Shown: in pieces, positions 45,131-54,551 of the stretch | How positions within the stretch are numbered: position 1 is the stretch's first letter | Layout of the letters: each line of letters opens with the position of its first letter | NCBI GenBank assembly: GCA_905203045.1 | Contig: CAJKUH010000002.1 | Coordinates: 82,877-146,876, forward strand | Length of the DNA: 64,000 nt | Direction of reading: 5' to 3' | From: an uncultured Eggerthella sp. | Lineage (GTDB): Bacteria > Actinomycetota > Coriobacteriia > Coriobacteriales > Eggerthellaceae | Notes under the pieces: generated by a model | Databases searched by the model: none | The model's input: the letters and a program-made list of their open reading frames with translations, nothing else | Told to the model about the DNA's origin: nothing | Position numbers and translations under genes: made by a program

Positions 45131-45335
45131 CAAACAGCGAGCGTGGTTCTGACGAGTGCAGGGGAAGCGAGTAAACATGTCAGTGGCATGTTTAGTTCCC
45201 AACTATGCGCCCGAGCGGGCGCATCCTGCTCAGCTTTGCTGAACAGGATTGCCGGCCTTCGCGCCATGCCTCGCCCTTTAAGGTTTCCCTGTGCCGTCAG
45301 AGCCACGCACAGCGTCATCGTGTCTCAGGCGAATG
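45131..45335. repeat. MITE-like element with long imperfect terminal inverted repeats, copy A
   Basis: The left arm (CAGCGAGCGTGGTTCTGACG near 45137) and the inverse of the right arm (GACGCTGTGCGTGGCTCTGA near 45315) match over ~33 bp. The interior holds CATGTCAGTGGCATG, GCGCCCGAGCGGGCGC and CCTGCTCAGCTTTGCTGAACAGG-type hairpins and the shared GGCCTTCGCGCCATGCC box. A second copy is at 49806-49928. Confidence 0.6.
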
Positions 45336-45367
45336 CTGCGCGCCAATCGGTCAAATCAGCGCAACTC

Positions 45368-46309
45368 CTAACGGTCCTTGTAGAAGCCGTTCATCACCTT
45401 GTAGACGTCGATCTCCCACTGGCGGCGGTGGCTCTTCGCCACCGTGTCCAGGATCAGGCCCGTCACGAAGCTGAGCGCGCCGCATCCGGCAAGCGCCAGG
45501 CTGCCCAGCATCGTGGGGATGCGCGGCACCAGGCCGGTTGCCAGGTAGTCGGCGGCCACGGGGATGCCCGCCACCACGGCGAGCACCAGAAGCAGCAGCG
45601 CCAGCCAGCCGAAGAAGGCAAGCGGGCGGTAGTCCTTGAACAGGCTGGTGATGGCCTTCAGAACCTTGGCGCCGTCGCCGAAGGTGGAGAGCTTCGAGTA
45701 GCTGCCCTCGGGGCGGTCGCGGTAGTCGATGGGCACGTCCTCGATGCGCCAGCGCTTGTCCACCGCGTGGATGGAGATCTCGGTCTCGATCTGGAAGCCC
45801 TCGGAGAGCACCGGCATGGTCTTGACGAACACGCGGTTGAAGGCGCGGTAGCCTGTCATCACGTCGTCGAAGGCGAAGCCGTAGATCTTCTTGATAAGCC
45901 AGCGCACCAGGTCGTTGCCGAAGCCGTGGAAGGCGCGGTCGTTCTCCTCGCCGTAGCTGCCGTTGGACAGGCGGTCGCCCACCGTCATGTCGGCGCGGTC
46001 GGCGCGCAGCGGCTCCAGCAGCGCGGGCGCGGCCTCGGCAGGGTAGGTGTCGTCGCCGTCGACCATCAGGTAGTAGTCGGCCTCGATGTCGCGGAACATC
46101 GAGCGCACCACGTTGCCCTTGCCCTGGCGCCCCTCGAACTTCACGATGGCGCCGTGCTCGCGCGCGATGTCGGCGGTGCCGTCCTTGGAGTTGTTGTCGT
46201 ACACGTAGATGTCGGCGTCGGGCAGGACGCGCTTGAAGTCGTCCACCACCTTGCCGATGGTCACGGCCTCGTTGTAGCAGGGTATGAGCACTGCAACCTT
46301 GTCTGCCAT
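45368..46309 (-). CDS. GT2 polyprenyl-phosphate hexose transferase-like, GC-rich
   Basis: The 313-aa GT-A enzyme (VAVLIPCYNEAVTIGKVV, MVDGDDTYP, TGYRAFNR) has two C-terminal membrane helices, like dolichyl/undecaprenyl-phosphate glycosyltransferases. It could charge undecaprenyl phosphate with a hexose for glycan side-chains, with the GtrA protein at 54875 as a possible flippase. Codons are markedly more GC-rich than in neighbours, like the ugd remnant at 1166, suggesting transfer from a higher-GC relative. Confidence 0.85.
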   Translation of the reverse strand: MADKVAVLIPCYNEAVTIGKVVDDFKRVLPDADIYVYDNNSKDGTADIAREHGAIVKFEGRQGKGNVVRSMFRDIEADYYLMVDGDDTYPAEAAPALLEPLRADRADMTVGDRLSNGSYGEENDRAFHGFGNDLVRWLIKKIYGFAFDDVMTGYRAFNRVFVKTMPVLSEGFQIETEISIHAVDKRWRIEDVPIDYRDRPEGSYSKLSTFGDGAKVLKAITSLFKDYRPLAFFGWLALLLLVLAVVAGIPVAADYLATGLVPRIPTMLGSLALAGCGALSFVTGLILDTVAKSHRRQWEIDVYKVMNGFYKDR

Positions 46310-47182
46310 TGGGCTCCCTTTCATGCAAACAAACTGTAAGCGCACACGCGCGGATTCTTAAATGCCGGCCAAGCGCTTCGTAGCGCCGCCACCCAATACC
46401 CCTCGCGGGAAGCAGCCGAAGCGCAAAGCCATAAGCTTGCTTAGTTTACTAGCTTTTTGCACCGAATTTCGGAATTTCACCGAGCGCATATCAAAGCTCG
46501 CAAGAGACCCGCAAAACGCACGCGGCGCAGCGACATTTGCAAGCGTAACGAACGGCCAACAAGCGGAATGCGGCAACCCGCAGGCGCAGCACGGCAATCC
46601 CCAAACGCGGCATTTCGGCATTCGATTGCGCTGCTTGGCAAGAATTCCTCGAAACGTATTCTTCCACACCAAAATCCAGTCGAAAACGGGTCTTCGTGGC
46701 AAAATCTCCGCGAAACGTATTCCGAATTTGGGTTTTGCCCTGAAAAAGAATGCGTTTCGAGGGATTCCTGCCATATTTCGCTCAAAGAGCATACGTTTCG
46801 AGCGAATCTTGCCACGAAGAGCGTCAATCGGGGCTATTTCGCCAAAAGGGAATACGTTTCGACCGCTTTTTGCCACCTCTCAAAAGCGGAAAGCGGGGAA
46901 CAGTTACCGAAAACGGCTGAAGTCCAAAATCGATCGGCTCAAAGCAAAGGAACGGGGCACGACAACGAAATATGGAGCAAACGAACGCCAATCGCAAAGC
47001 GCGAACACTCGCCCAAGCAACTGTGTTGAACGCAAAGCACGGACTCTCGCCCAAACCGCCGCACCGAACGCCGAGCCAAATTCTAACCCCCGCCTCAAAG
47101 CAGGCCCTACCCCAGACTCCGGACCCTAGCTCTTGACCCCGGACCCTAAAAGCTCAGGGCCCGAACCCGAGTCGCAGAAAGC
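46310..47182. other. 873-nt non-coding, repeat-rich region
   Basis: No credible gene is seen; all frames in it are low-quality and several overlap each other. It contains five degenerate ~27-bp repeats at 46636-46874, and two copies of a GCAAAGC(G/A)CG...CTCGCCCAA motif near 46993 and 47032. Confidence 0.6.
46636..46874. repeat. Array of five degenerate GAATACGTTTCGA repeats
   Basis: Copies lie at 46636-46662 and 46697-46723 (minus orientation), and 46745-46773, 46784-46814 and 46844-46874 (plus orientation). The core is GAATACGTTTCGAGG, followed by a variable T-rich step and CTTGCCA. Spacing is ~40-60 bp. Confidence 0.6.
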
Positions 47183-47962
47183 CTAATTGTGCGTACGGTG
47201 ATCGCGGTAGTTGGCTAAGTAGGTGGCGAATTCGCTGGAAGTGTCGGAATTGCCCGAGCGCCACATTTTGTGATCGATGATGGCGCTTTCGTTGCCGTAA
47301 TACGCATCGATGTAGGCAATAAGCCCATCGACCGCTTCAAGCTGCGCCTCGGGGTAGCCGCCCTGCCCGCTTACGTGCACCATTTCGATGCCGATGGAAT
47401 ACGAGTTCATGCCGTAATCGGTAATGCTCTTCGAAGGTGCCTTCGTGGTGCCCGCGCGGTCGTCGCGCGAATCTTCCGGCACGCCGTACTGCGCGTTGTG
47501 CCCGGTATCGCCGTAGCCCGCATGATGGGCGATGGCGTCCATCGGCACGCACTGCACGATTGATCCGTCCTTGTTCACGATGAACTGCGATGCCACCTTG
47601 TTCCCACTGCCTTCCCATGAACTCACGATGGAAGACGCGCTGGCATTCACTTCGGTATCGTGCAGAACGATGTACTTCTGATACGCCGCGCCCTTTTCGC
47701 CGTGGTTGAAATCGGCGCGGTAATCCTCGGAAATGTTCAGCTTGACGCGCAGCTCATCGGCGGTGGGTGCTGGCGTCTCGGTAGAATCCGATGCGGAATC
47801 GTTTCCCTGGTTATCGGACGATTCGCTATCAGAAGAAGTCACGCCAGCATCGTTTACCTGCAACTGAGAATGGTCGGGCTCCTGTTGCTGCGGCGCAGCG
47901 CACCCAGCAAGGGAAAAGGCACACGCCGCCACGGCAGCCATCCCTACTATCTTCTTCAGCAT
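47183..47962 (-). CDS. N-acetylmuramoyl-L-alanine amidase-like lipoprotein
   Basis: The 259-aa protein has a lipoprotein signal (AFSLAGC), a Ser/Asp/Gln-rich linker and an Amidase_2-type domain: IVLHDTEVNAS (zinc His), VPMDAIAHHAGYG, YSIGIEMVHVSG, and IIDHKMWRSG. It is predicted to cut peptidoglycan stem peptides outside the cell. A 400-nt untranslated stretch lies upstream. Confidence 0.85.
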   Translation of the reverse strand: MLKKIVGMAAVAACAFSLAGCAAPQQQEPDHSQLQVNDAGVTSSDSESSDNQGNDSASDSTETPAPTADELRVKLNISEDYRADFNHGEKGAAYQKYIVLHDTEVNASASSIVSSWEGSGNKVASQFIVNKDGSIVQCVPMDAIAHHAGYGDTGHNAQYGVPEDSRDDRAGTTKAPSKSITDYGMNSYSIGIEMVHVSGQGGYPEAQLEAVDGLIAYIDAYYGNESAIIDHKMWRSGNSDTSSEFATYLANYRDHRTHN

Positions 47963-48369
47963 GAAACTTTCCCTTCTTGCCAGAACATCCACTAGGCCCC
48001 GTAAGGTTGACACCCCGTCCGATAGAGGCAATTCCTTTGGGACAAATATGGCCAAGCGGGCTTTCGCAATCGCCAGGTTCGTCCGGGCGGAGTGGAAGCC
48101 ATCGACGCCGGCCGGGGCAAATACCCATCGAGCACCTGTCAGAAAGCAAGCAATCGCAGCAAGTACCCGTCAGGCCAAAGGGGTGCCCCGCAGAACGCCC
48201 TGACCGGATAGACGCCCATGCCAAGTATCCACCACCCGGCAACAACCACATCAAACGCCCGGCGCCCAGCGATGCGCCCAACACAGCAACAGCACACCCA
48301 AACAAAAACGAGCCTGGCACGCTGCAAAAGCAACCTACCAGGCTCGCATCATATCAAATGGCTTAACGC
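47963..48369. other. Long leader/intergenic region upstream of the amidase gene
   Basis: The GC-rich sequence has no gene. A 400-nt leader before a cell-wall hydrolase recalls c-di-AMP riboswitches, but I could not find that motif's conserved blocks. The glf terminator is at 48304-48346. Confidence 0.4.
48304..48346 (-). terminator. Terminator of glf
   Basis: CGAGCCTGG and CCAGGCTCG arms (48309-48317, 48338-48346) are followed by TTTTTG on the minus strand, 24 nt past the glf stop. Confidence 0.7.
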
Positions 48370-49503
48370 TTAGCGCAGGTCAACGCCAAGTTCGTCCTTC
48401 ACCAGGTCGAATGCGGCGTCGATGGCCTTGTCCATGTCGTAGTACTTGTATCCGCCCAGGCGACCGGCAAACACAACGTTGCCCTCTTGCTTGGCCAGCT
48501 CAACGTACTTTTCGTACAGGGCGCTGTTGCGTTTGTCGTTCAGCGGGTAGTACGGCTCGTCGCCGCGCTCCCAGTTTGCGGGGTACTCACGCGTGATGAT
48601 AGTGGTAGGCTGCGTGCCGTACTCGAAGTGTTTGTGCTCGATGATGCGCGTGAACGGCACTTCGCGCTCAGTGTAGTTAACCACCGCATTGCCCTGCCAG
48701 TTCTCGCATTCGATGCGCTCGGACTCGAAGCGCAGGGAACGATACTCGAGCGCACCCAGCTGATAGTCGAAGTACGCATCGATGGTGCCGCAGTAAATAA
48801 CGCGGTCGGCGATGCCCTCGTTTTCAGCAATGAAATCGCGGTACTCGGTGTTCAGCAAAATTTCGGTTTCGCCGAACATGCGCTGGACCATGGCCGTGTA
48901 GCCGCCCATCGGGATGCCCTGCCAACGATCGTTGAAGTAGTTGTTATCGTAGATGAAGCGCACCGGCAAACGCTTGATGATGGAAGCGGGCAGCTCGGTG
49001 CAGCTCTTGCCCCACTGCTTTTCGGTGTAGCCCTTGATCAGCTTTTCGAACACGTCCTTGCCGATGAGGGAAAGCGCCTGTTCCTCCAGGTTGGAAGGCT
49101 CGCCTTCGCCAATCTGCTCGGCCGCTTCCTGCTTCTGGCGCTCGATGATTTCCTTTGCCTCGGCGGGCGTGGTGATGCCCCACATCTTCGAGAAGGTATT
49201 CATGTTGAAGGGCAGGTTGTACAGCTCGTCCTTGTAACGGGCAACGGGGCTGTTCACATAGTTGTTGAACTCAGCGAACTGGTTTACGTACTCCCAAACG
49301 GGACGAAGCGAGGTGTGGAAGATGTGGGCGCCGTACTTGTGTACGTTGATGCCGTCGATTTCTTCCGTGTAGATGTTGCCTGCGATATGGTCGCGGCGGT
49401 CGATAACCAAGCAGGTTTTGCCGATCTTGGCAGCCTCATGAGCAAAAACGGCGCTCGTGATGCCTGCGCCAACGATCAGATAGTCGTAATGGTCGCGCTG
49501 CAT
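48370..49503 (-). CDS. glf: UDP-galactopyranose mutase
   Basis: The 377-aa FAD enzyme interconverts UDP-galactopyranose and UDP-galactofuranose. It has the N-terminal dinucleotide motif YLIVGAGITSAVFAHEAAK, HKYGAHIFHTS, and the C-terminal FAGRLGGYKYYDMDKAI. It implies galactofuranose in a cell-surface glycan. Confidence 0.95.
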   Translation of the reverse strand: MQRDHYDYLIVGAGITSAVFAHEAAKIGKTCLVIDRRDHIAGNIYTEEIDGINVHKYGAHIFHTSLRPVWEYVNQFAEFNNYVNSPVARYKDELYNLPFNMNTFSKMWGITTPAEAKEIIERQKQEAAEQIGEGEPSNLEEQALSLIGKDVFEKLIKGYTEKQWGKSCTELPASIIKRLPVRFIYDNNYFNDRWQGIPMGGYTAMVQRMFGETEILLNTEYRDFIAENEGIADRVIYCGTIDAYFDYQLGALEYRSLRFESERIECENWQGNAVVNYTEREVPFTRIIEHKHFEYGTQPTTIITREYPANWERGDEPYYPLNDKRNSALYEKYVELAKQEGNVVFAGRLGGYKYYDMDKAIDAAFDLVKDELGVDLR

Positions 49504-49637
49504 GCCATGCCTTTCTGTGTGGAGCGTTTCAGCCGGCCGAAAAGCCAGCCATTCTAGTCTGTTTCGAAATGCACCCTACAGGCGCACCATTTTTTATTTT
49601 AGACCATGCCGCCCCGCTATCGAGATTCGGACCCAAT

Positions 49638-49660
49638 AAAAAAACGCCCGCAAGGGCGTT
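49638..49660 (-). terminator. Hairpin terminator
   Basis: AACGCCC-GCAA-GGGCGTT followed by seven U on the minus strand. Confidence 0.65.
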
Positions 49661-49805
49661 AACGAAACTCGCGTTGTTGGCGAAAAACAGGGACAGGCCC
49701 TAAATTCCCTTTATACGGGGATACGGAGCCTGCCCTTGCTTCCCAAAACCAAAGCAATAGTAGAAGCAACAACTGTTTTTAGCAAAACTCGGGGCATGCG
49801 CCAGT

Positions 49806-49928
49806 AAGTCAGCGAGCGGGATTCCGACGAGTGCAGGAAAAGCAAAAAGCCCGGGGCATTGGCCTTCGCGCCATGCCCCGGGCTTTGAGGTTTCCCTGCG
49901 CCGTCAGAATCCCGCGCAGCGTCAGGTC
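49806..49928. repeat. MITE-like element with long imperfect terminal inverted repeats, copy B
   Basis: The left arm GCGGGATTCCGACGAGTGCA and the inverse right arm GCGGGATTCTGACGGCGCAG align over ~33 bp. The interior has the GGCCTTCGCGCCATGCC box inside an AAAGCCCGGGGCAT hairpin. Arms differ from copy A in a coordinated way. Confidence 0.6.
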
Positions 49929-49938
49929 GTCTCAAACG

Positions 49939-49965
49939 AAAAAGCGCCGGCTGGAAAGCCGGCGC
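49939..49965 (-). terminator. Terminator of the universal stress protein gene
   Basis: GCGCCGGC-TGGAAA-GCCGGCGC with five U on the minus strand, 7 nt past the stop. Confidence 0.75.
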
Positions 49966-49971
49966 AATATC

Positions 49972-50412
49972 CTAGTCCTGCTTCACAACCAGAACGTCGC
50001 AACGCAGGTTGCGGATCAGGTAGGTGGAAACGCTGCCGACGAATACGTAGGTGATGTTCGAAAGACCGCGCTCGCCGCAGATAACCAATTCGGGCTCGAA
50101 CGGCTTGATCATCAGGTTGTGGATGGTTTCCTGAATACGGCCAACCTTGACAACAACCTCAACGGAAGGAATGTCCGGATCTTCTTCGGCTGCCTTCAAC
50201 GTGTCGCCCAAAGAATCAACCAAGCGCTTGCGTACCGTTTCGGCAAGTTCCTTGTAGTCGGTGCCCGTCAATGAATCGGGAACCGAATCTACCACATGGC
50301 CGAACATCAATTCTGCATGGTTGAGCTTGGCAATCTGAATTGCGCGCTCGGCAACTTCCATCTGAGTGCTGCCGCCATCGAGTGCTGCAAATACGCGCCT
50401 GTACTGCTTCAT
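49972..50412 (-). CDS. Universal stress protein UspA family
   Basis: The 146-aa protein has the UspA fold (FAALDGGSTQMEVAERAIQIA at the start, LVICGERGLSNITYVFVGSVS near the end). The ATP-binding loop appears as GERG-x8-GSVS, close to the ATP-binding G-x2-G-x9-G(S/T). It probably binds ATP and modulates stress survival. Confidence 0.85.
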   Translation of the reverse strand: MKQYRRVFAALDGGSTQMEVAERAIQIAKLNHAELMFGHVVDSVPDSLTGTDYKELAETVRKRLVDSLGDTLKAAEEDPDIPSVEVVVKVGRIQETIHNLMIKPFEPELVICGERGLSNITYVFVGSVSTYLIRNLRCDVLVVKQD

Positions 50413-50587
50413 TGCTCTCGCCCCTCTTTCCCCTTTACCGCCTGGTAAAGGCCCCAGTATCGAAGCGCCCCTGCGCCTCGCTTATTGTCTTTCTTTATTC
50501 TAGCAGGATACGCCCGTGAAATCGTCACAATGATGTAACACGTTCATTCATGTTTCCCGTGAAACATTTCAAGAAGAAATCCGTAAC

Positions 50588-50628
50588 AAAAAGGCCGGCC
50601 CCGAGGAATTTCCCCAGAGCCGGCCTTT
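50588..50628 (-). terminator. Terminator of the RND transporter gene
   Basis: AAAGGCCGGC and GCCGGCCTTT arms with TTTTTG on the minus strand. Confidence 0.75.
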
Positions 50629-50690
50629 ACTCATATATGCAGCAGCTCGAAACCCGCCAGCGGCAACCTAGCCACGAAGCGAAGCGCGCC

Positions 50691-53600
50691 CTACTTACGA
50701 CGGCCGAAGCGCTTCTTGCGATGCTTGCCCGAAGGCCCGCCCGCTGCCGTATCGAAACGCTCCGCGTGGGCCGCGCCCGCAGTGCCTGCCGCATCCGCAG
50801 CGCCCGCAGCATCCGCCGAACCCGCATCAGCGCCGCCTGCCGCAGCACCAGCCGCCACCGGCGTATCGATCAGGGCGTGAGCGCCGCGCAAATCCGCAAG
50901 GTAGGCCTGCGCATCGCCCGGGTCGTCGTCGATGGCCTCATCGCCCAAATCAACTTCACGCAGAACGCGGCGATACAGAATGTCGTACATAACCGGCACC
51001 ACATACAGCGTCATGAACGTTGCGTACAGCAAGCCGCCAACTACGACCACGGCCATGCCGCGCTGCATCGAAGCACCCACCGCATCGCTGAACACCATAG
51101 GCAGCATGGCGAAGATGGTGGTGATGGCCGTCATCATAATGGGGCGCATACGCGTGCGGCCCGCCGCCACCAACGCGTCATGCTTGCCCAAACCACCGCG
51201 GCGCAGCTGATTCACGTAGTCCACGAACACAATGCCGTTGTTCACTACCGTGCCCATAAGCACCGCGAAGCCCAAAAGCGAAAGCATGCTCAGCTGCTCG
51301 CCTGCTGCCACCAGGCCGAACAAGCCACCGGTGAACGCCAGCGGCACCGTGAGGATAACGATGAGCGGCGAAAGCAGGCTCTGGAACTGCGCCACCATAA
51401 CCAGATAGATAAGCACGAAGCCCAAAATCAGCAGCAGCGCCATCTGAGAAAGCATCGTGTTGATGTTCTCAAGCTCGCCGCCAGTTTGAATAGTGTAGCC
51501 CTCGGGCAGCTGGTAGGCGTCCAGCTTGGTTTGCAGGTCGCGCGACAGAAGCGCGTTGTTGTAGCCGTCTTCCACATCAGCCTTCACCGTGATGGCGCGC
51601 GTACCATCCATATGGGTGATGGTGTTGGCGGCAACGCCCTTTTCCACCGTGGCGAATTCGGAAAGCTTATGCGTGGTGGTGTCACCCGTCTGCTGGTTGG
51701 TGATATCGATCTCGGTGTCCAGCAGGTTGTCGGCCGTAATAGGGTTAGTCTCGTCCACAACGGAAACGTCCATCTTGGTACCGTCGAGCGTCATCGACGT
51801 TGCCTTGCTGCTGGTAGAAAGCTTCTTCGACAGATCGCTGTACAGCTGCGCCACCGTATAACCGTCTTTCGTCAGCTTGTCGCGATCAACCACCAGGTGC
51901 AGTTCGGTGGCGGCGTCTTCCATGCCGTTCTCAATTTCGGTATAGCCCTCTACTTGGCCAACAATGCCCATCACATCTTCGCTGATGCGCACCAGTTCAT
52001 CCTGGTCGGGGCCTTCAATCTGCAGCGAAAGGCCGCTGCCCGTCATGGAGCTCATAGCCTCAGAAGAGGAAGCGTCGGTGATAACCTCACAGTTCAAATC
52101 GGCCGTCTGCTGCTGCAGTTGGTCAAGGATGGACTTCACCTGGCCTTCCGTGGTAACCGAATCGCTGGTTTGCACGTAGAAGGTGAACATCTGGTGCATG
52201 GCATCGTTGTTGCTGTTGCTGGAAACGTCCGAAGACATCATCGAAACCGTGGAAGTGCCGTCCATAGCACCCACAAATTCCACGCCGTCGATGCCCATGG
52301 CAATGTCCATGATCTTGTCGGCCGTGGCATATGCCGTGTCTTTGTCAGTACCGTCGGGCATGTTCACCGTCACATGCGCCGTCTTCGATGTCATGGAGGG
52401 AACCATGGTAATGCCCATGTTCACCACGCCCACCACGGCAACTGCCAAAAGCGCCACGGAAGCAACCAGTGGAATGGCCTTATGGCGCAGGAAGAATGCC
52501 AGCGAATGGGCGTACTTGGTCTGCAGCGTTTCAAACCAGTTGTTGCGACGCGGAACGTAGTTCTTGAACAGGAACGAAGAAGCCGCGGGCACCATGGTAA
52601 GCGCAATCAGAAGCGAAGCCGTAAGCACGTAAGCGATGGTCAGCGCGAAGGGCAGCATCATCTGGTTCACCATGCCCGTGGTGAACACAATGGGCAGGAA
52701 CACGCAGATGGTGGTAAGCGTGGAAGCAATTACCGCGCCGGAAATCTGCTTGGCACCCTGAACGGCCGCGCGCGCCGGCGCAATGCCGCGACTGCGCAGG
52801 CGGTAGATGTTTTCCAACACAACGATGGAGTTGTCTACCAGCATGCCAATGGCGATGGAAATGCCGCCCAGCGACATGATGTTCAGCGTGATGCCCGAGA
52901 AGTACATGACCACCAGCGCGCACAGCACCGAGAACGGAATGCTGAACGCCATGATAAGCGTGGGGCGCCAATCGCGCAGGAAGATGATAAGCACCACAAC
53001 CGCCAGCAGTGCGCCCAACACCAGCGACTGCAGAATGGAATTGATGTACAGCGCAATGTAGGAACCCTGGTCGCTCACCACGGTAAGGTGCAGGCCGGGG
53101 TTCGCCTTCTCCAAGTCTGCCAAAGCAGTCTGCGTTGCGTTGGAAACGTCGCTCGTGGAAGCGGTGGAGTTCTTGAAGATGGAAAGCAGCACGCCATCCT
53201 TGTTGTTGATGCGCATGTACTGGTCGCCCACGTTGTCTACCGTGGTGATGTCGGCCACATCGGCCAAGCGGATTTCGCCCACGCCGTCAACGTCGGCAAG
53301 CAAGAGCGAACGCAAGTCGGAAAGCGAGGTAAGGTTGTCGCCCACCCGCAGCAGCCACTGGTCGTCCGAGCCGCTGTCCAAATAGCCTGCCGGCATCGAG
53401 AAGTTCTGTGCCTTGATGATGCCTGCCAGGGTTTCCTTGTCTACCAGCGTGTTGATGTTGGCCTTCGAAATGGCCTGGTCGCGCGAGCTTTCGTACTGCG
53501 AACGGGCATCGGCAAGCTGCTGTTTGTTGGAATCGATGGTCTGCTGAGCGCTTGCCAGCTGTGCGCTTGCGCTGCCGAACTGGGTAGCCGCCGTGATAGA

Positions 53601-54551
53601 GCCCGCATTCACCTGGGAAAGCTGGTCTTGATAGGTGGTAAGTTCGGTGGTTGCCGACTGCACTTGCTGGGAAAGCTGGGCAATCTGGGCCTGGATTTCG
53701 GGGCTGGCACCGTTAGGGTCAACCGCCTTCAGGGCCGCAACCTGCGCCTGAAGGGCGGTAAGCTCGCTGGTTTTGCCGGAAATGGCCAACGTCAAGCCCG
53801 AGCTTGCCTGACCCAGCTGGTCGGACGTTTCCTTCTGCTGCTGCTCAAGCGTGCTCTTCTGGGTGTTCAGCTGGTCTTCCGCGTCGGCAAGCTTCGCTTC
53901 GCCTTCGTCGATGCTCTTCTTGGCGTCGTAGAGTTGCGAGTTCACGCTGGCCAGAAGCTTGTTGTTGATGTCTTCGATCTTGCTGTCGGAAAGGCGCACT
54001 TCAACCGACTGCTCGGCCGAGCCCACGGTGGAAACATCGGCAACGCCGTTTACGCGCTCCAGTTCGGGAATCGCCTTGTCGTTTACCAGTTGGGAGGTTT
54101 CGTAGATGTCATGGTCGTCGTAGGATGCGGCAACGTACAGCGTTGCCATCATGTCCATGCTGATTTCCATGTAATTGGGGCTGCCCGCGGTTTCCGGCAA
54201 CTGCGAGGAAACCTCGTTCACTGCAGAAGACGCCTTCACCATGGCGGAATCCATGTCGGTGCCGTCTTCGAATTCAAGGAACACCATGGAATAGTTGTCG
54301 GCGCTCTGGCTTTGCACCGAAGAAACGCCGCTTACTTTGGAAAGCGACCCTTCCAGAACGTCGGTCACTTCCGATTCGACCTTTTCGGCGCTGGCACCAG
54401 GATCGGTGGTGATAACCGCCAAATACGGCAAGTCCATATCGGGCATCAGATCGGTTTTCATCTTGGTTACCGAAACACCACCCAGGATAAGGATGATGAT
54501 CACCGCAACCGTGATGATATACGGCTTCTTAACGCTAAAGCGACTGAGCAC
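50691..54551 (-). CDS. Single-chain RND-family efflux transporter with coiled-coil insert
   Basis: The 1286-aa protein has the AcrB-type duplication: an N-terminal helix (FSVKKPYIITVAVIIILILGG), two periplasmic-type loops and twelve predicted helices, including GGISIAIGMLVDNSIVVLENI (the TM4 motif, with the charged Asp). Unlike AcrB, residues ~200-370 of the first loop carry a long Gln/Ala/Lys heptad-like coiled coil. The C-terminal ~70 residues are Ala/Gly-rich then basic (KHRKKRFGRRK). In a Gram-positive it would act without a TolC partner; the substrate is unknown. Confidence 0.9.
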   Translation of the reverse strand: MLSRFSVKKPYIITVAVIIILILGGVSVTKMKTDLMPDMDLPYLAVITTDPGASAEKVESEVTDVLEGSLSKVSGVSSVQSQSADNYSMVFLEFEDGTDMDSAMVKASSAVNEVSSQLPETAGSPNYMEISMDMMATLYVAASYDDHDIYETSQLVNDKAIPELERVNGVADVSTVGSAEQSVEVRLSDSKIEDINNKLLASVNSQLYDAKKSIDEGEAKLADAEDQLNTQKSTLEQQQKETSDQLGQASSGLTLAISGKTSELTALQAQVAALKAVDPNGASPEIQAQIAQLSQQVQSATTELTTYQDQLSQVNAGSITAATQFGSASAQLASAQQTIDSNKQQLADARSQYESSRDQAISKANINTLVDKETLAGIIKAQNFSMPAGYLDSGSDDQWLLRVGDNLTSLSDLRSLLLADVDGVGEIRLADVADITTVDNVGDQYMRINNKDGVLLSIFKNSTASTSDVSNATQTALADLEKANPGLHLTVVSDQGSYIALYINSILQSLVLGALLAVVVLIIFLRDWRPTLIMAFSIPFSVLCALVVMYFSGITLNIMSLGGISIAIGMLVDNSIVVLENIYRLRSRGIAPARAAVQGAKQISGAVIASTLTTICVFLPIVFTTGMVNQMMLPFALTIAYVLTASLLIALTMVPAASSFLFKNYVPRRNNWFETLQTKYAHSLAFFLRHKAIPLVASVALLAVAVVGVVNMGITMVPSMTSKTAHVTVNMPDGTDKDTAYATADKIMDIAMGIDGVEFVGAMDGTSTVSMMSSDVSSNSNNDAMHQMFTFYVQTSDSVTTEGQVKSILDQLQQQTADLNCEVITDASSSEAMSSMTGSGLSLQIEGPDQDELVRISEDVMGIVGQVEGYTEIENGMEDAATELHLVVDRDKLTKDGYTVAQLYSDLSKKLSTSSKATSMTLDGTKMDVSVVDETNPITADNLLDTEIDITNQQTGDTTTHKLSEFATVEKGVAANTITHMDGTRAITVKADVEDGYNNALLSRDLQTKLDAYQLPEGYTIQTGGELENINTMLSQMALLLILGFVLIYLVMVAQFQSLLSPLIVILTVPLAFTGGLFGLVAAGEQLSMLSLLGFAVLMGTVVNNGIVFVDYVNQLRRGGLGKHDALVAAGRTRMRPIMMTAITTIFAMLPMVFSDAVGASMQRGMAVVVVGGLLYATFMTLYVVPVMYDILYRRVLREVDLGDEAIDDDPGDAQAYLADLRGAHALIDTPVAAGAAAGGADAGSADAAGAADAAGTAGAAHAERFDTAAGGPSGKHRKKRFGRRK

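Larger units (their letters stand above)
49504..49971. other. Repeat- and terminator-rich intergenic region
   Basis: It contains, in order, a terminator hairpin (49638-49660), a degenerate GGGACAG repeat (49685-49712), the MITE-like copy B (49806-49928) and the usp terminator (49939-49965). No gene is seen. Confidence 0.55.

Noticed and set aside
46636..46874. CRISPR array
   Set aside because: Units are degenerate, in mixed orientation and unevenly spaced, and no cas genes are present in the window.
46362..47129. Open frames in the repeat region, both strands
   Set aside because: Overlapping frames on both strands with odd composition; their internal repeats reflect the DNA array, not protein selection.
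47963..48300. c-di-AMP riboswitch before the amidase gene
   Set aside because: Context is suggestive but I could not find the conserved internal blocks or two-fold symmetric layout by eye.
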